Source of the DNA: Phycisphaerae bacterium
Lineage (GTDB): Bacteria > Planctomycetota > Phycisphaerae > UBA1845 > JAFGLZ01
Assembly: GCA_016927755.1 (NCBI GenBank)
Contig: JAFGLZ010000031.1
Coordinates: 1-64,000 of the forward strand
Reading direction: 5' to 3'
Length of the DNA stretch: 64,000 nt
In this document: piece after piece, positions 26,972 to 35,555 of the stretch
Numbering within the stretch: position 1 is the stretch's first letter
How the letters are laid out: every line of letters starts with the position of its first letter
The notes under the pieces: model-generated
Told to the model about the DNA's origin: nothing
What the model saw: the letters and a program-made list of their open reading frames with translations, nothing else
The model's database searches: none
Position numbers and translations under genes: made by a program

Positions 26972-28627
26972 CTATCGGTATAGGATCGGCTTGGCGCGCC
27001 AGTCCTTGTCCTTATCGTGGGCGTAATCGGTCACGCGGGGACGACGCTCGCGGAGCCGGACGGACTCGAGACCCAGCCAATGCCCCGTGGAAAGAGGGTT
27101 CTTGCCGGCGCATTCCAGCCGCAGGACGTACTTGCCGGGATCCGGCCAGAAGTCGAGGAGGTGGACCTCCCAGTTGTCGGTGCGGTCGTGGTAAAGGTCC
27201 ATGAGGCCGCCGATCCGGACGCCGTTCAGCTTGGCCTGATACTTCCCGAAGTCATAGGAGCGTGTCAGATTGAGCAGGAGTCGGACGGGGCGCTTGGCTT
27301 TGACCTCGAAAGGGATCTCGATCCAGGCGCCTTCGGCTCGATCGGGTTTGTAGAGGACTTGGCCCTCGGGATAGTCGAACAGTCGCTGGACCTGGACGGA
27401 CCCGACGCCGTGGGCGAGCTTCTCGGCGAGGGGAGCGGCGCGGAAGGCGGTGTCCAAGTCGGGCAATTTCCTCTCCCGGGCGTGGGGCGCTCGGTCCTCG
27501 AAGGTGGGCACTCCGGTCTGGTACCAGAAGGCGACGCTCGCGTAATCGTCCTCGCGCTGGTTCCAACTGTGGCTCCTGTAATCGGGGTTCTCGTCGGGGG
27601 AGATCCACCCGTAGTGCTCGATGGTCACGCGGATGCCCGTGTTGAAGACGATCGGGTCATGAATGTGCCAGCGATAGGCACATGTGTGGCCGCCGACGAT
27701 ACCCCACTGGTCGAAATATGGCGTACCGAAGTACGGAGTGCTCGTGGTCTTGAGCCCCCATGCGGAGCAGAAGTAATCCTCGGTGCCGGTGCCCCAAATC
27801 GACGGCTTGGCTTCGCCGTCGATGGTGATCTTTTCGTCTCCTTCTCCGAACCAGGCGGGGCTGCGAGTTCGGACGCTGAGGACGGTGCCGACGTAGTGTC
27901 CCTTGCCCTGCGTGTCGAGAATGAGGTAGTCCTGCCCGCCGCGGACGGGGTACTCCTGGCGGTACTGGGCGTAGAAGTACGGGGTATCGTCGGGGAGGCG
28001 GTCCTTCTTGATCCAGTCGATGTTGTAGTAGAGCAGGCTGACGGGCTTGTCGCTCTCGTTGACGATCTCGACTCTCACGGACTTCCTGAAGGGCATATGC
28101 CAATAGCAGTTGTATGAATCGGCGTCCTCGACGACGACGGGGGCGCTGATCACCTCGCATCGCTTGCCGAATCCGCAGGCGAAGAAGTCGCCCACGGGGG
28201 CCTCGACGCCGGGCCGGTCGTGGCCGTCGTAGGTGATGCGGAGGAGCATCTCCTGGTGGTTGGCCGATCCCTTCTTGGCCCAGGGGTGGGGCTCGGGGGC
28301 GAGGAAGGTCATCCAGATGTGGGTGATGACGCCGGGGCCCTTGGCGTCCATGAGGATCTTCGTCTGGCCGGGCTCGACGTTCTTGTTGTCCCAGTTGCTG
28401 TTGGGGTCGAGGTCGCCGTTGGGGTCGTACTTGCCGTCGGGGTCGATGCGGTGGGCGGACGAGGCCCGCATGCTCCGGCCCTCATGGGGGTTGGCGAGAT
28501 CGGCGAGTGAGCCGGCGAGCGCGGGCGCCGACAGGAGCAGGAGGGCTAGGCAAATGAGCAGGGAGAATAGGAATGACAGCAAACACGAGTGGTTCTTGTA
28601 TAGAATCTGAAGGGGAGCACGGTACAT
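26972..28627 (-). CDS. Secreted DUF2961 protein
   Basis: 551 aa from the ATG at 28627, which has AAGGAG eight bases upstream. A strong signal peptide (LLSFLFSLLICLALLLLSAP) ends near SAPALAG. The DUF2961 core is shown by HIWMTFL, WGTGTEDYFCSAWG, AYRWHIHDPIVFNTGI and DDYASVAFWYQ; a C-terminal jelly-roll-like domain follows (LLLNLTRSYDFGKYQAKLNG). DUF2961 includes glycoside hydrolases acting on fructofuranose/arabinan-type glycans, so a role in polysaccharide breakdown is plausible. It is monocistronic and divergent to the aspartic protease gene. Two other DUF2961 loci occur in this window. Confidence 0.88.
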   Translation of the reverse strand: MYRAPLQILYKNHSCLLSFLFSLLICLALLLLSAPALAGSLADLANPHEGRSMRASSAHRIDPDGKYDPNGDLDPNSNWDNKNVEPGQTKILMDAKGPGVITHIWMTFLAPEPHPWAKKGSANHQEMLLRITYDGHDRPGVEAPVGDFFACGFGKRCEVISAPVVVEDADSYNCYWHMPFRKSVRVEIVNESDKPVSLLYYNIDWIKKDRLPDDTPYFYAQYRQEYPVRGGQDYLILDTQGKGHYVGTVLSVRTRSPAWFGEGDEKITIDGEAKPSIWGTGTEDYFCSAWGLKTTSTPYFGTPYFDQWGIVGGHTCAYRWHIHDPIVFNTGIRVTIEHYGWISPDENPDYRSHSWNQREDDYASVAFWYQTGVPTFEDRAPHARERKLPDLDTAFRAAPLAEKLAHGVGSVQVQRLFDYPEGQVLYKPDRAEGAWIEIPFEVKAKRPVRLLLNLTRSYDFGKYQAKLNGVRIGGLMDLYHDRTDNWEVHLLDFWPDPGKYVLRLECAGKNPLSTGHWLGLESVRLRERRPRVTDYAHDKDKDWRAKPILYR

Positions 28628-28697
28628 GAGCATATCTCCTTGGGCACGATGGGCGGCTTCAGCCGCCGCACGCCCTTGGCAGCTAAGGTCTTCGCCA

Positions 28698-28726
28698 TTG
28701 TGTGGCGCGTCACGCCCGGCTATAGT
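28698..28726 (+). promoter_or_regulatory. Sigma70-type promoter for the aspartic protease gene
   Basis: TTGTGT (28698-28703), 17-bp spacer, TATAGT (28721-28726). The predicted transcript starts near 28733, about 74 nt before the ATG. A hairpin GGCGGCTTCAGCCGCC lies at 28652-28667 just upstream, between the divergent genes. Confidence 0.5.
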
Positions 28727-28806
28727 GAGGATGCTGGCGATTTCCGAGCGTGGTGCCCCCAAGCCGCAGGGCTAAGGCACCCCAGCAGACTGAAACGGAT
28801 CGACCA

Positions 28807-29160
28807 ATGGGTATCACCTACATTGAAGGCGAGGTCAAGGGCCCGAACGGCAAGAACACCAGTGTTCGCTTTCTGGTTGATAGCGGGGCTTCCTATACGT
28901 TGCTTCCGCAGGCGGACTGGCGGGCCATCGGTCTAGCCCCCAAACGGACGGTCACGTTCACACTGGCGGACGGCACGCAGATAGATCGTGCCGTATCAGA
29001 GTGTCACATCACGCTTCCTCAGGGGGAAGGACACACCCCAGTCATCCTCGGCGAGGGCGGTGACGAGCCGCTGCTCGGGGTGGTGACGCTGGAGATCCTG
29101 GGTCTGGTCTTCAACCCCTTCAGCCGAACGCTTCAGCCGATGCGGATGATGTTGGCGTAG
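28807..29160 (+). CDS. Small retropepsin-like clan AA aspartic protease
   Basis: 117 aa. The active-site triad FLVDSGASYTLLP (D25-S26-G27) is exact, with a later hydrophobic-hydrophobic-Gly segment EPLLGVVTLEILGL where the family has its second signature. One Asp-Ser/Thr-Gly per chain means it should act as a dimer, like retroviral protease. There is no signal peptide or membrane anchor. The ATG at 28807 is preferred over an in-frame start at 28750. It stands alone with its own promoter; target unknown. 29161-29310 downstream shows nothing. Confidence 0.82.
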   Translation: MGITYIEGEVKGPNGKNTSVRFLVDSGASYTLLPQADWRAIGLAPKRTVTFTLADGTQIDRAVSECHITLPQGEGHTPVILGEGGDEPLLGVVTLEILGLVFNPFSRTLQPMRMMLA

Positions 29161-29310
29161 CCTGTTCGCGGGCGCGTGAGGCCACTGCTCCCCCTCACCG
29201 TGGCGATCAGACTGGCGCCACCGACTGCCGGGCCGAGGATTACTCCGTCTCTGGTGAGATCAACCGGCCCGAGGACAGGGCGGCTCGGAGGGGGGAACTT
29301 GGTCTATGCA

Positions 29311-31098
29311 TCACATCTCTCTAACGGCCTCGATTCCGAGCAGGCCCAGGCCTAGCTTCAACGTTCGGGCGGTCACGGCGCAAAGGGCCAGACGGGACTC
29401 GCGGACGTCAGGTTGGGCGTCGACGATAGGCCAGTTGGCCCGGTCCTGGTAGAGGCCCATGAACGTGTTGGCGAGGGTGAAGAGGTACGTGGGGAGCTCG
29501 TGGATTCGCCAGGTGTCAGTGATGGCGGCAATCAGTTCGGGAAACCGCAGCAGCTCGAGTATGAGCGTCCGCTCGGCGGCGTGGGTGATCCGCACGGGGG
29601 GGCTCTGGGCGACGACGGCATCGGGGTCGGCGCCGGCGCGGTCGAAGACCGACCGGATCCGCGCATAGGCGTACATCATGTACGGGGCCGTGTTGCCGTC
29701 GAAGCTCAGCATCTTGTCCCAACTGAAGACGTAGTCGCTGGTGTGGTCCTGGCAGAGGTCGGCGTAGCGCACGGACCCGAGTCCGACGGCGCGGGCGATG
29801 TCGGCCTGCTGCTCGGGGGTCTGGGCCTGTCGTTTCGACTCAGCCAGCTCGGAGTAGGTCTCGCCACGCTGGCGAATGAGGGCCAGGGCCCGGGCCTCGG
29901 CTTCATTGAGCAAGTCGGCCAGCTTTGTGGTGCCGCCGGTGCGGGTCTTGAACGGGCGACGATCGGACCCGAGCATCATGCCGAAACCCACGTGGTCCAG
30001 GCGGACGCTTTCGCCCGCCCAACCAGCCTTGCGCCCGGCGGCGAAGAGCATCTCGAAGTGCTGGCGCTGCCGCGAGTCGGTGACGTAGACGATCCGCTGT
30101 GCGTTCATCCGTCGCGTTCTGCGGCGCAGGGCCGCCAGGTCGGTGGTGTCGTAGAGGTAGCCGCCGTCGGACTTCCGGACGATCATCGGCAGCGGCTCGC
30201 CGTCGCGGTTCTTGAAGCCATCGAGAAAAAGGCACAGCGCGCCCTTGTCCTCGGCGAGCATGCCTTTTGCCTGGAGGGACTCGATCACCTCGGGAATCTC
30301 GCGGAGGTAGTCGCTCTCGCCGACGGTCTCGAGGCGGATACTCAGACGGTCGTAGATCTCCTGGCAGTGCCGAAGCGATTCGGCCCGGAAGGCCTTCCAC
30401 AAGGCGACGGCGAGGGACTCGCCGGTCTGCAGATCGACGATGGCCTGGCGGGCGGCCTCGGCGAACCTGGGTTCCTCCTGCTCGCACTGACGGGCTTGGC
30501 GGTAGAACTCCTCCAGGTCGCTGACGTGGAAGGCGTCGGGCGATTGGGCCACGTTCGGCTGGGTCTCGCGGACGTACTGGATGAGAAGCCCGAGGCCGCC
30601 GAAATCGCCTACGTGGTTGATCCGGCGGACATCGTGGCCGTCGAACTCCAGGATGCGGGCGATGCAGTCGCCGATGATGGTGCTTCGGAGGTGGCCGACG
30701 TGCATTTCCTTGGCGAGGTTCGGGGCGGAGAAATCGACGACGACGGTCTGCGGGGAGCGCGCGGGCTCGACGCCCAGGCGCTCGTCGCCGAGGACTGCGG
30801 TGATCCCGTCGGTGAGGAACGGGTCCTTGAGCTTGATGTTGATGAAGCCCGGCCCGGCGATCTCCGGGGTCTCAATGAGATCGGGCAGCGCCAAGGCGTC
30901 GGCGATCTTGGCGGCAACGTCGCGCGGCTTGGCCTTCAGCTCCTTCGCCAGGGCCATCGCGCCGTTGAACTGATAGTCGCCGAATTTGGGGTCGGCGGTG
31001 GGGGTCAGCCACTTGGGCTGATAGGCGTCCTGCGAGCCGGAGACCTCTGCGAGGGCCTTGCGGAATCCGTCAGCGAGTTGCTCGATAATCGATGGCAT
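29311..31098 (-). CDS. argS: Arginyl-tRNA synthetase
   Basis: 595 aa, class I synthetase charging tRNA-Arg. It has the ArgS N-terminal tRNA-recognition domain (Add-1, about residues 1-105), the HIGH-type motif HVGH (133-136) in NLAKEMHVGHLRST, a KMSKS-like loop replaced by the usual ArgS variant (RRPFKTRTGG), and the C-terminal DALR anticodon-binding domain ending EAVREM. The ATG at 31098 matches the family N-terminus; an upstream TTG at 31152 overlaps the previous gene. It follows the radical SAM gene by 50 bp and is probably cotranscribed. Confidence 0.95.
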   Translation of the reverse strand: MPSIIEQLADGFRKALAEVSGSQDAYQPKWLTPTADPKFGDYQFNGAMALAKELKAKPRDVAAKIADALALPDLIETPEIAGPGFINIKLKDPFLTDGITAVLGDERLGVEPARSPQTVVVDFSAPNLAKEMHVGHLRSTIIGDCIARILEFDGHDVRRINHVGDFGGLGLLIQYVRETQPNVAQSPDAFHVSDLEEFYRQARQCEQEEPRFAEAARQAIVDLQTGESLAVALWKAFRAESLRHCQEIYDRLSIRLETVGESDYLREIPEVIESLQAKGMLAEDKGALCLFLDGFKNRDGEPLPMIVRKSDGGYLYDTTDLAALRRRTRRMNAQRIVYVTDSRQRQHFEMLFAAGRKAGWAGESVRLDHVGFGMMLGSDRRPFKTRTGGTTKLADLLNEAEARALALIRQRGETYSELAESKRQAQTPEQQADIARAVGLGSVRYADLCQDHTSDYVFSWDKMLSFDGNTAPYMMYAYARIRSVFDRAGADPDAVVAQSPPVRITHAAERTLILELLRFPELIAAITDTWRIHELPTYLFTLANTFMGLYQDRANWPIVDAQPDVRESRLALCAVTARTLKLGLGLLGIEAVREM

Positions 31099-31148
31099 CG
31101 TCTGGGGCACACCTACTTGGTTGTCTATCCATTCCTGCCTAGGGCGTA

Positions 31149-33011
31149 TCAAGGCGTCGGGTCGGCATCATAGGGGCCGCTCGCGAGGGTTTCCAGATCC
31201 GGTGACGCCGGTGAGGTCGGCGAAGCGTGCTCGAGGACGCGGCGATAGCCCCGCCACAGGTGCTCGCGGCGGAGGCAGGCGTCGATGTGGTCCCAGGGGA
31301 GGATCTCGTCGAAAGCTCGCTCGCGATGGACGTACCAGGCCGGATCGATCCCGATTTGGTGAAAGGCCTGGTCCCATCGGAGCATGTCGAACTGTTCGTT
31401 CCATGCGTCGAGCCTGGCACCGGCCCGCCAGGCGGCCTCGATCACGTCGCTCAGCCGGCGATCGCCTCTGGCCAGGACGCCCTCGAGGATGGAGCGTTCG
31501 ACGTGATGAAACTTCCATCGGACGCCGGTCCGTCTCGTACCGGACAGGTCCTTGAGCCGGCCGCGCGCCTCGAAGCAGTACTCCTTGGTGGCCATCGGCG
31601 CCCACTGAAGGCTCGTGTGCGCCTTCGGCACGAGCCAACTGACGGTGGTGTTGACGGTGGCGCGTCCCTGGCCGATCTCGCGCCTGAGGCTGCTGATGCG
31701 GTGGGCAAGCTGCCAGATACCGTCGACGTCGTCGGCAGTCTCGCCGGGAAAGCCGACCATGAAGTAGAGCTTGACGGTCCGCCAGCCCGCCTCGTAGGCG
31801 GCGCGGACGCCAGCCAGGAGCTTCTCGTCAGTGATCGGTTTGCCGATCGCGCGGCGCAACCGATCACGAGCCGCCTCGACGGCGATGGTCAGTCCCCCCT
31901 TGCGGACGCCGCTGACCATGGCGGGGATGTCGGACAGCATCTGATCGACCCGCAGGGACGGGACGGAGAGGCTGACCTGGCGATCATTGAACTGTTCGGA
32001 GAGTCGGCGCACGAGCTCGCGAAGCTCGGGATAGTCGGCGGTGGAGAGGGACAGCAGGCCGATCTCGTCCTTGCCGGTCGCGCGGTAGCCGGCCTCGGCG
32101 ATCTCGCAGATACGGTCCACGCTACGGGCGCGAGCCGGACGTTTCGTGTGTCCGGCATGGCAGAACCGGCAGAGGTGGGGGCATCCGCGCATCACCTCGA
32201 TGCTGATACGATCGTGAACGGTCTCGACGTTGGGAACGAGGGGCCTTTCGGGCACGGGAGCGTGCTCGAAGTCGTCGACGACGCATCGCCGGATTCTCTC
32301 GGGCAGGCCGGGGACGTTGGGCGTGACGGCGGCGATCCTGCCGTCGGCATGGTAGCGGACGTCGTAGAGTCCGGGCGCGTAGATCCAGTCGAAACGCCGG
32401 GCCAGGGCGGTGACGATCTCGTCGCGCGAGGCCCCGCCAAGTCTCAGGTCTCGATAGGCCGACAGGAGCACGGGCAACGCCTCCTCGCCGTCGCCGATGA
32501 CGGCGAGGTCGAAGAAGGGCGCGAACGGTTCGAGGTTGTCGGCGACGGGTCCACCGGCCAGGACGAGAGGATCGGACGGGCCTCGCTGCTCGGCACGGAG
32601 CGGGATGCCGGCTAGGTCGAGCATGTTGAGAACGGTGGCGGCACACAGCTCGACCTGCAGGGAGAAGCCCAGGAGGTCAGCGCTGCCGACGGGCTGCCGT
32701 GTGTCCCAGGTGAACAACGGGATCCCTCTGGACCGCATGACGTGCTCGGCATCGGTCCAGGGGCAGAAGACGCGTTCGGCGCAGACACCGGTCAGGTTGT
32801 TACAGACCTCGTAGAGGATCTGCCCGCCCAGGTGAGACATGCCGATGGCGTAGGTATCGGGAAAGGCTAGAGCGACGCGGACATCGGCCCGGTTCCAGTC
32901 GCCCGGTCGGACACGTTGGTTGATCTCACCGGCAATATACTGCCCGGGCTGGTTGACCCGACCCAGGAGTTCGGTGCTGACACGACGGGCCAGGGAGTTG
33001 GACGTGTCCAT
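31149..33011 (-). CDS. B12-binding-type radical SAM protein (TIGR03960-like)
   Basis: About 620 aa. An N-terminal cobalamin-binding-like domain (ALAFPDTYAIGMSHLG, VLAGGPVADNLEPFAPFFD, VIGDGEEALP) precedes a radical SAM barrel with the cluster motif CPHLCRFC (C277, C281, C284), STADYPEL and GLTIAVEAARDRLR. It matches the family of B12-binding radical SAM proteins often found near rpsO/rng or tRNA genes; the substrate is not established. Homologues normally end with a short Cys-rich stretch after the LPWDHID...LWREY motif. Here LPWDHIDACLRREHLWRGY is present but the Cys cluster is replaced by a Ser/Pro-rich tail. The start is uncertain (ATG at 33011; a GTG at 33140 also reads in frame). Confidence 0.85.
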   Translation of the reverse strand: MDTSNSLARRVSTELLGRVNQPGQYIAGEINQRVRPGDWNRADVRVALAFPDTYAIGMSHLGGQILYEVCNNLTGVCAERVFCPWTDAEHVMRSRGIPLFTWDTRQPVGSADLLGFSLQVELCAATVLNMLDLAGIPLRAEQRGPSDPLVLAGGPVADNLEPFAPFFDLAVIGDGEEALPVLLSAYRDLRLGGASRDEIVTALARRFDWIYAPGLYDVRYHADGRIAAVTPNVPGLPERIRRCVVDDFEHAPVPERPLVPNVETVHDRISIEVMRGCPHLCRFCHAGHTKRPARARSVDRICEIAEAGYRATGKDEIGLLSLSTADYPELRELVRRLSEQFNDRQVSLSVPSLRVDQMLSDIPAMVSGVRKGGLTIAVEAARDRLRRAIGKPITDEKLLAGVRAAYEAGWRTVKLYFMVGFPGETADDVDGIWQLAHRISSLRREIGQGRATVNTTVSWLVPKAHTSLQWAPMATKEYCFEARGRLKDLSGTRRTGVRWKFHHVERSILEGVLARGDRRLSDVIEAAWRAGARLDAWNEQFDMLRWDQAFHQIGIDPAWYVHRERAFDEILPWDHIDACLRREHLWRGYRRVLEHASPTSPASPDLETLASGPYDADPTP

Positions 33012-33153
33012 AAACACAATCGGGCAGCCGACCTCGCGTCGACTGCCCCATCTCCGATCCATAGAATCGCCGGTTTGCTGGTGGTTGAGCCCATCGACAA
33101 ACCGGCGTATCAACAGCACCCTCTGATCGCGCCAGATCACTTAAACTTGGAGT

Positions 33154-33183
33154 ATTGTAGGACTTTGGCGGCCCTGATGACAA
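33154..33183 (-). promoter_or_regulatory. Sigma70-type promoter of the radical SAM-argS operon
   Basis: Minus strand: TTGTCA (rc of 33178-33183), 18-bp spacer, TACAAT (rc of 33154-33159), each 5 of 6 to consensus. The transcript would begin near 33147, about 135 nt ahead of the ATG at 33011. Confidence 0.6.
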
Positions 33184-33450
33184 GGCTTTTGTCAGTTTTG
33201 CCGCCGCGAGCATCCCCGAGGTCTGACGGACGTGGCGCGCCGGGTGCGGTCGCGGAGTTGGGAAACGCCATGGAATCGAGATTCGATGGTCCTCGGCCCC
33301 ATAGGGTTGTCTCAAGATGATACATTCATGCCGAGACGTTCATGCATCGAGTACCCCGGCCCGTCCGCTCAGAAAGGGGCTTGCGGGGCGGTCTGGGCCT
33401 GACCAGCGAAGGTCAGGGCGCGTCGTGGCGGGCTGAGGTTGGGGTGACAG

Positions 33451-33488
33451 AAAAAGAGGCGCGTCCGGTGTCTTCCGAACGCGCCCCT
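33451..33488 (-). terminator. Rho-independent terminator of flagellin 1
   Basis: On the minus strand an 11-bp stem GGCGCGTTCGG...CCGGACGCGCC with loop AAGACA is followed by TCTTTTTC. It starts 29 bp after the flagellin 1 stop. This is the distal end of the flagellar block. Confidence 0.85.
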
Positions 33489-33516
33489 GTAGGCTTGGCC
33501 CTTAGTCCCGGCGGAG

Positions 33517-34950
33517 TTAGCCGCCCAGCAAGGCCAACACATTTCCAGGAATCTGATTCGCAAGCTGGAGCGTAGTCATCGTCGACTGAACGAGGATCTG
33601 CGCCCGGGTCATATCGGCGACCTCGGAGGCATACTCGGTGTCTCGGATGATGGACTCGCTGGCCTTTGCGTTTTCGTAAGCGACCTGCTGCGATCGGATG
33701 TTCGGCTCGATCTGGTTTCGCTGGATCCCGCCGAGCCGCCCGCTCATGGTGGCGACCTGCAGGATGGCCTTCTTCACGATGGCCTCGGCGTCGGCGTACT
33801 CTCGGTTGAGGATCGACTTGCTCTCGCCGCTACCGATGTTTCGCAGGAGCCCGATGACGGGATCGCCCAGATTGGAGGTACTGATCTGGGGGATTCCGAC
33901 GTTGAGCTGGGCGTTGCTGTTGACGTCCGGACCGATCTGGAATCGAGCGCCGCCGCCGGTGATTCCAAAGGTGGCGGTGCCGCCGGCTCCCGTAGTCGTT
34001 GCGAACGTCGGATCGAGATAGAGCGCGATGTCCAAGCCGTTCTTTCGGGTATTGACCGCCAGACCGTCCGCGAAACCGGGCTGGCCGTTGATCAAGACGG
34101 TCGGGTCGACGCCGTGGTCGATGGTCTCAGTCTCTCCGCCGCTGACGGTGAAGCTTCCGTTGAGGGTCTCGACGCTGACGAAGGCGTCCGAGCCGTAGTC
34201 AGTGCTCCAGAGGTGCAGGCTGGCGCCGCTGGTGGTGGCGGAGATTCCGGTCAGGTCGGTAAAGGTGTTGATGCCGTAAGCGATCTCGCCGACGCTCGTG
34301 CTGCCGGCGAAGTTGAAGGTCTCGCTGCCGCGGAGGCCGCCGACCTGAACGGTAATGGCGTTGTTGGCGGCCAGACCTGATCCGGTGAAGGTCAGGTGCG
34401 CGTTCTGGGCGGACTGGGTGACCTCAACATTGATGCCGAGAGTTGACCCGTCGTTGGCCAAGCGGGCGCCGAAGATATCGACGGCCAGGAGCTTGGAGTT
34501 GTCCACGCTGGACAAGGAGTAGGCGAAGTTCCCGTTGAGCAGCTTCTCGCCGTTGAACTGCGTGGTGTTGGCGATTCGATCGATGCTCTCGAGGATCGAA
34601 TCAATCTGGAGCTGATCGGCGCGGAGCTCCTCGGCGGAAAGGGCGCCTTCGTTCGCCGCGTGGTCGACCAAGCCGCGGATGTCAAGCAGCAGCTTGGAAA
34701 CCTCGGCGAGCGAGGCGTCAGCCGTGGCCAGGACGTTGAGCGCTCGGGAACTGTTCTCGATGGCCTGGTCGATACCCCGGATCTCAGCTCGGAGAGACTC
34801 CGACGCGATGAGCCCCGCGGGATCGTCTCGACCGGTATTGATCCGCAGGCCGGTGGATAGCCGTTGCATGGATTCGGTCAAGGACCTTTGATTGGCCAGC
34901 AACTGGTGCGTCGCCTGAAGCGAGGAGATATTAGAGTTGATGCGAGTCAT
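33517..34950 (-). CDS. Flagellin 1
   Basis: 477 aa from the ATG at 34950 (GGGAGG six bases upstream). The N-terminal D0/D1 domain has SMQRLSTGLRINTGRDDPAG, the C-terminal D1/D0 has MTRAQILVQSTMTTLQLANQ and ends in LALLGG. The middle (about 170-370) holds a Flagellin_IN-type repeat (LAANNAITVQVGG) and the GGGARFQIGPDVNSN segment also present in the other two flagellins. It is longer than minimal 280-aa flagellins. It builds the filament after export. Last of three tandem flagellin genes, it has its own long leader and a terminator. The leader carries candidate CsrA sites at 34951-34990. Confidence 0.92.
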   Translation of the reverse strand: MTRINSNISSLQATHQLLANQRSLTESMQRLSTGLRINTGRDDPAGLIASESLRAEIRGIDQAIENSSRALNVLATADASLAEVSKLLLDIRGLVDHAANEGALSAEELRADQLQIDSILESIDRIANTTQFNGEKLLNGNFAYSLSSVDNSKLLAVDIFGARLANDGSTLGINVEVTQSAQNAHLTFTGSGLAANNAITVQVGGLRGSETFNFAGSTSVGEIAYGINTFTDLTGISATTSGASLHLWSTDYGSDAFVSVETLNGSFTVSGGETETIDHGVDPTVLINGQPGFADGLAVNTRKNGLDIALYLDPTFATTTGAGGTATFGITGGGARFQIGPDVNSNAQLNVGIPQISTSNLGDPVIGLLRNIGSGESKSILNREYADAEAIVKKAILQVATMSGRLGGIQRNQIEPNIRSQQVAYENAKASESIIRDTEYASEVADMTRAQILVQSTMTTLQLANQIPGNVLALLGG

Positions 34951-34990
34951 TGCATCCTCCCTGACAGCGGGCGCGATATCCCTATCGCCC
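34951..34990 (-). promoter_or_regulatory. Flagellin 1 leader: hairpin with GGA loop plus GGA at the ribosome site
   Basis: On the minus strand a hairpin with stem GGGCGAT/ATCG(C)GCCC presents loop AGGGAT, then CAGGGAGGATGC overlaps the Shine-Dalgarno. Two GGA motifs, one in a loop and one on the ribosome site, is the arrangement CsrA uses on the Bacillus hag leader. csrA and fliW lie upstream in the same block. Candidate only. Confidence 0.45.
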
Positions 34991-35448
34991 CCGACGACGC
35001 GCGGCCTTGCGCGTCGCTGCACCCTGTCCGATGGACATGGGTGTCTACGCCGCCTTGGCGACCGGTTCCACCGGGAAGGACAACGGCGTTGCTCGCGGGC
35101 CGATCTGTTCGTCCGGCCTGACGAGCGAGTTAAGAAGCGCTGGCGGTTCCCAACCAGCGACGACCATCCGTGGCACGCAGGTGGCGCCCCGACTCGTGAG
35201 AGACGCGTCCCGCGCGGTGCGACTGCCTCTGCCCCTCCAAGGAGATCGTCGGAGCTAGAATCGTTCCGGCTTTGACGTATTCGGACTTTATGTAGGGGGT
35301 GCTTTAGATAATTCTATCCCGACCATTTACTTAGGTTCGTTATGGGACCTTGCCGGGATTGGGCGGCGCCAGGGGCATCCGCAAGAACTTGACAAGAAAG
35401 GTGTTTAGGCTCGCATCCGGAAAAACCCGGCGATCGGTGCCGTGGCGT
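34991..35448. other. Long leader/promoter region of flagellin 1, no gene
   Basis: This gap between flagellins 2 and 1 holds no supported gene. An AT-rich patch lies at 35278-35335. Within it, on the minus strand, TAAAGC (from 35306) and TCCGAATA (rc of 35278-35285) are 17 bp apart, weakly resembling a sigma28 promoter (TAAA...GCCGATAA). It would give a leader of about 330 nt. Confidence 0.35.
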
Positions 35449-35500
35449 AAAAAAAGAGACCGAACGAATCGAGGTTCGTCTCGACTCGTTCGGTCTTTTC
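35449..35500 (-). terminator. Rho-independent terminator of flagellin 2
   Basis: A long stem (GACCGAACGA...TCGTTCGGTC with an extended arm either side of the loop) is flanked on the minus strand by CTTTTTTT. On the plus strand it also ends in TTTTC, so it could work both ways. It begins about 56 bp past the flagellin 2 stop. Confidence 0.85.
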
Positions 35501-35555
35501 AGTCCTTGCGAGGACGGGACGGTCGTGGCACCGACCGTCCGATGGTCGCCGTCGG

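Noticed and set aside
29413..31173. 586-codon plus-strand open frame opposite argS
   Set aside because: Shadow of argS with biased Gly/Val/Asp composition and no domain.
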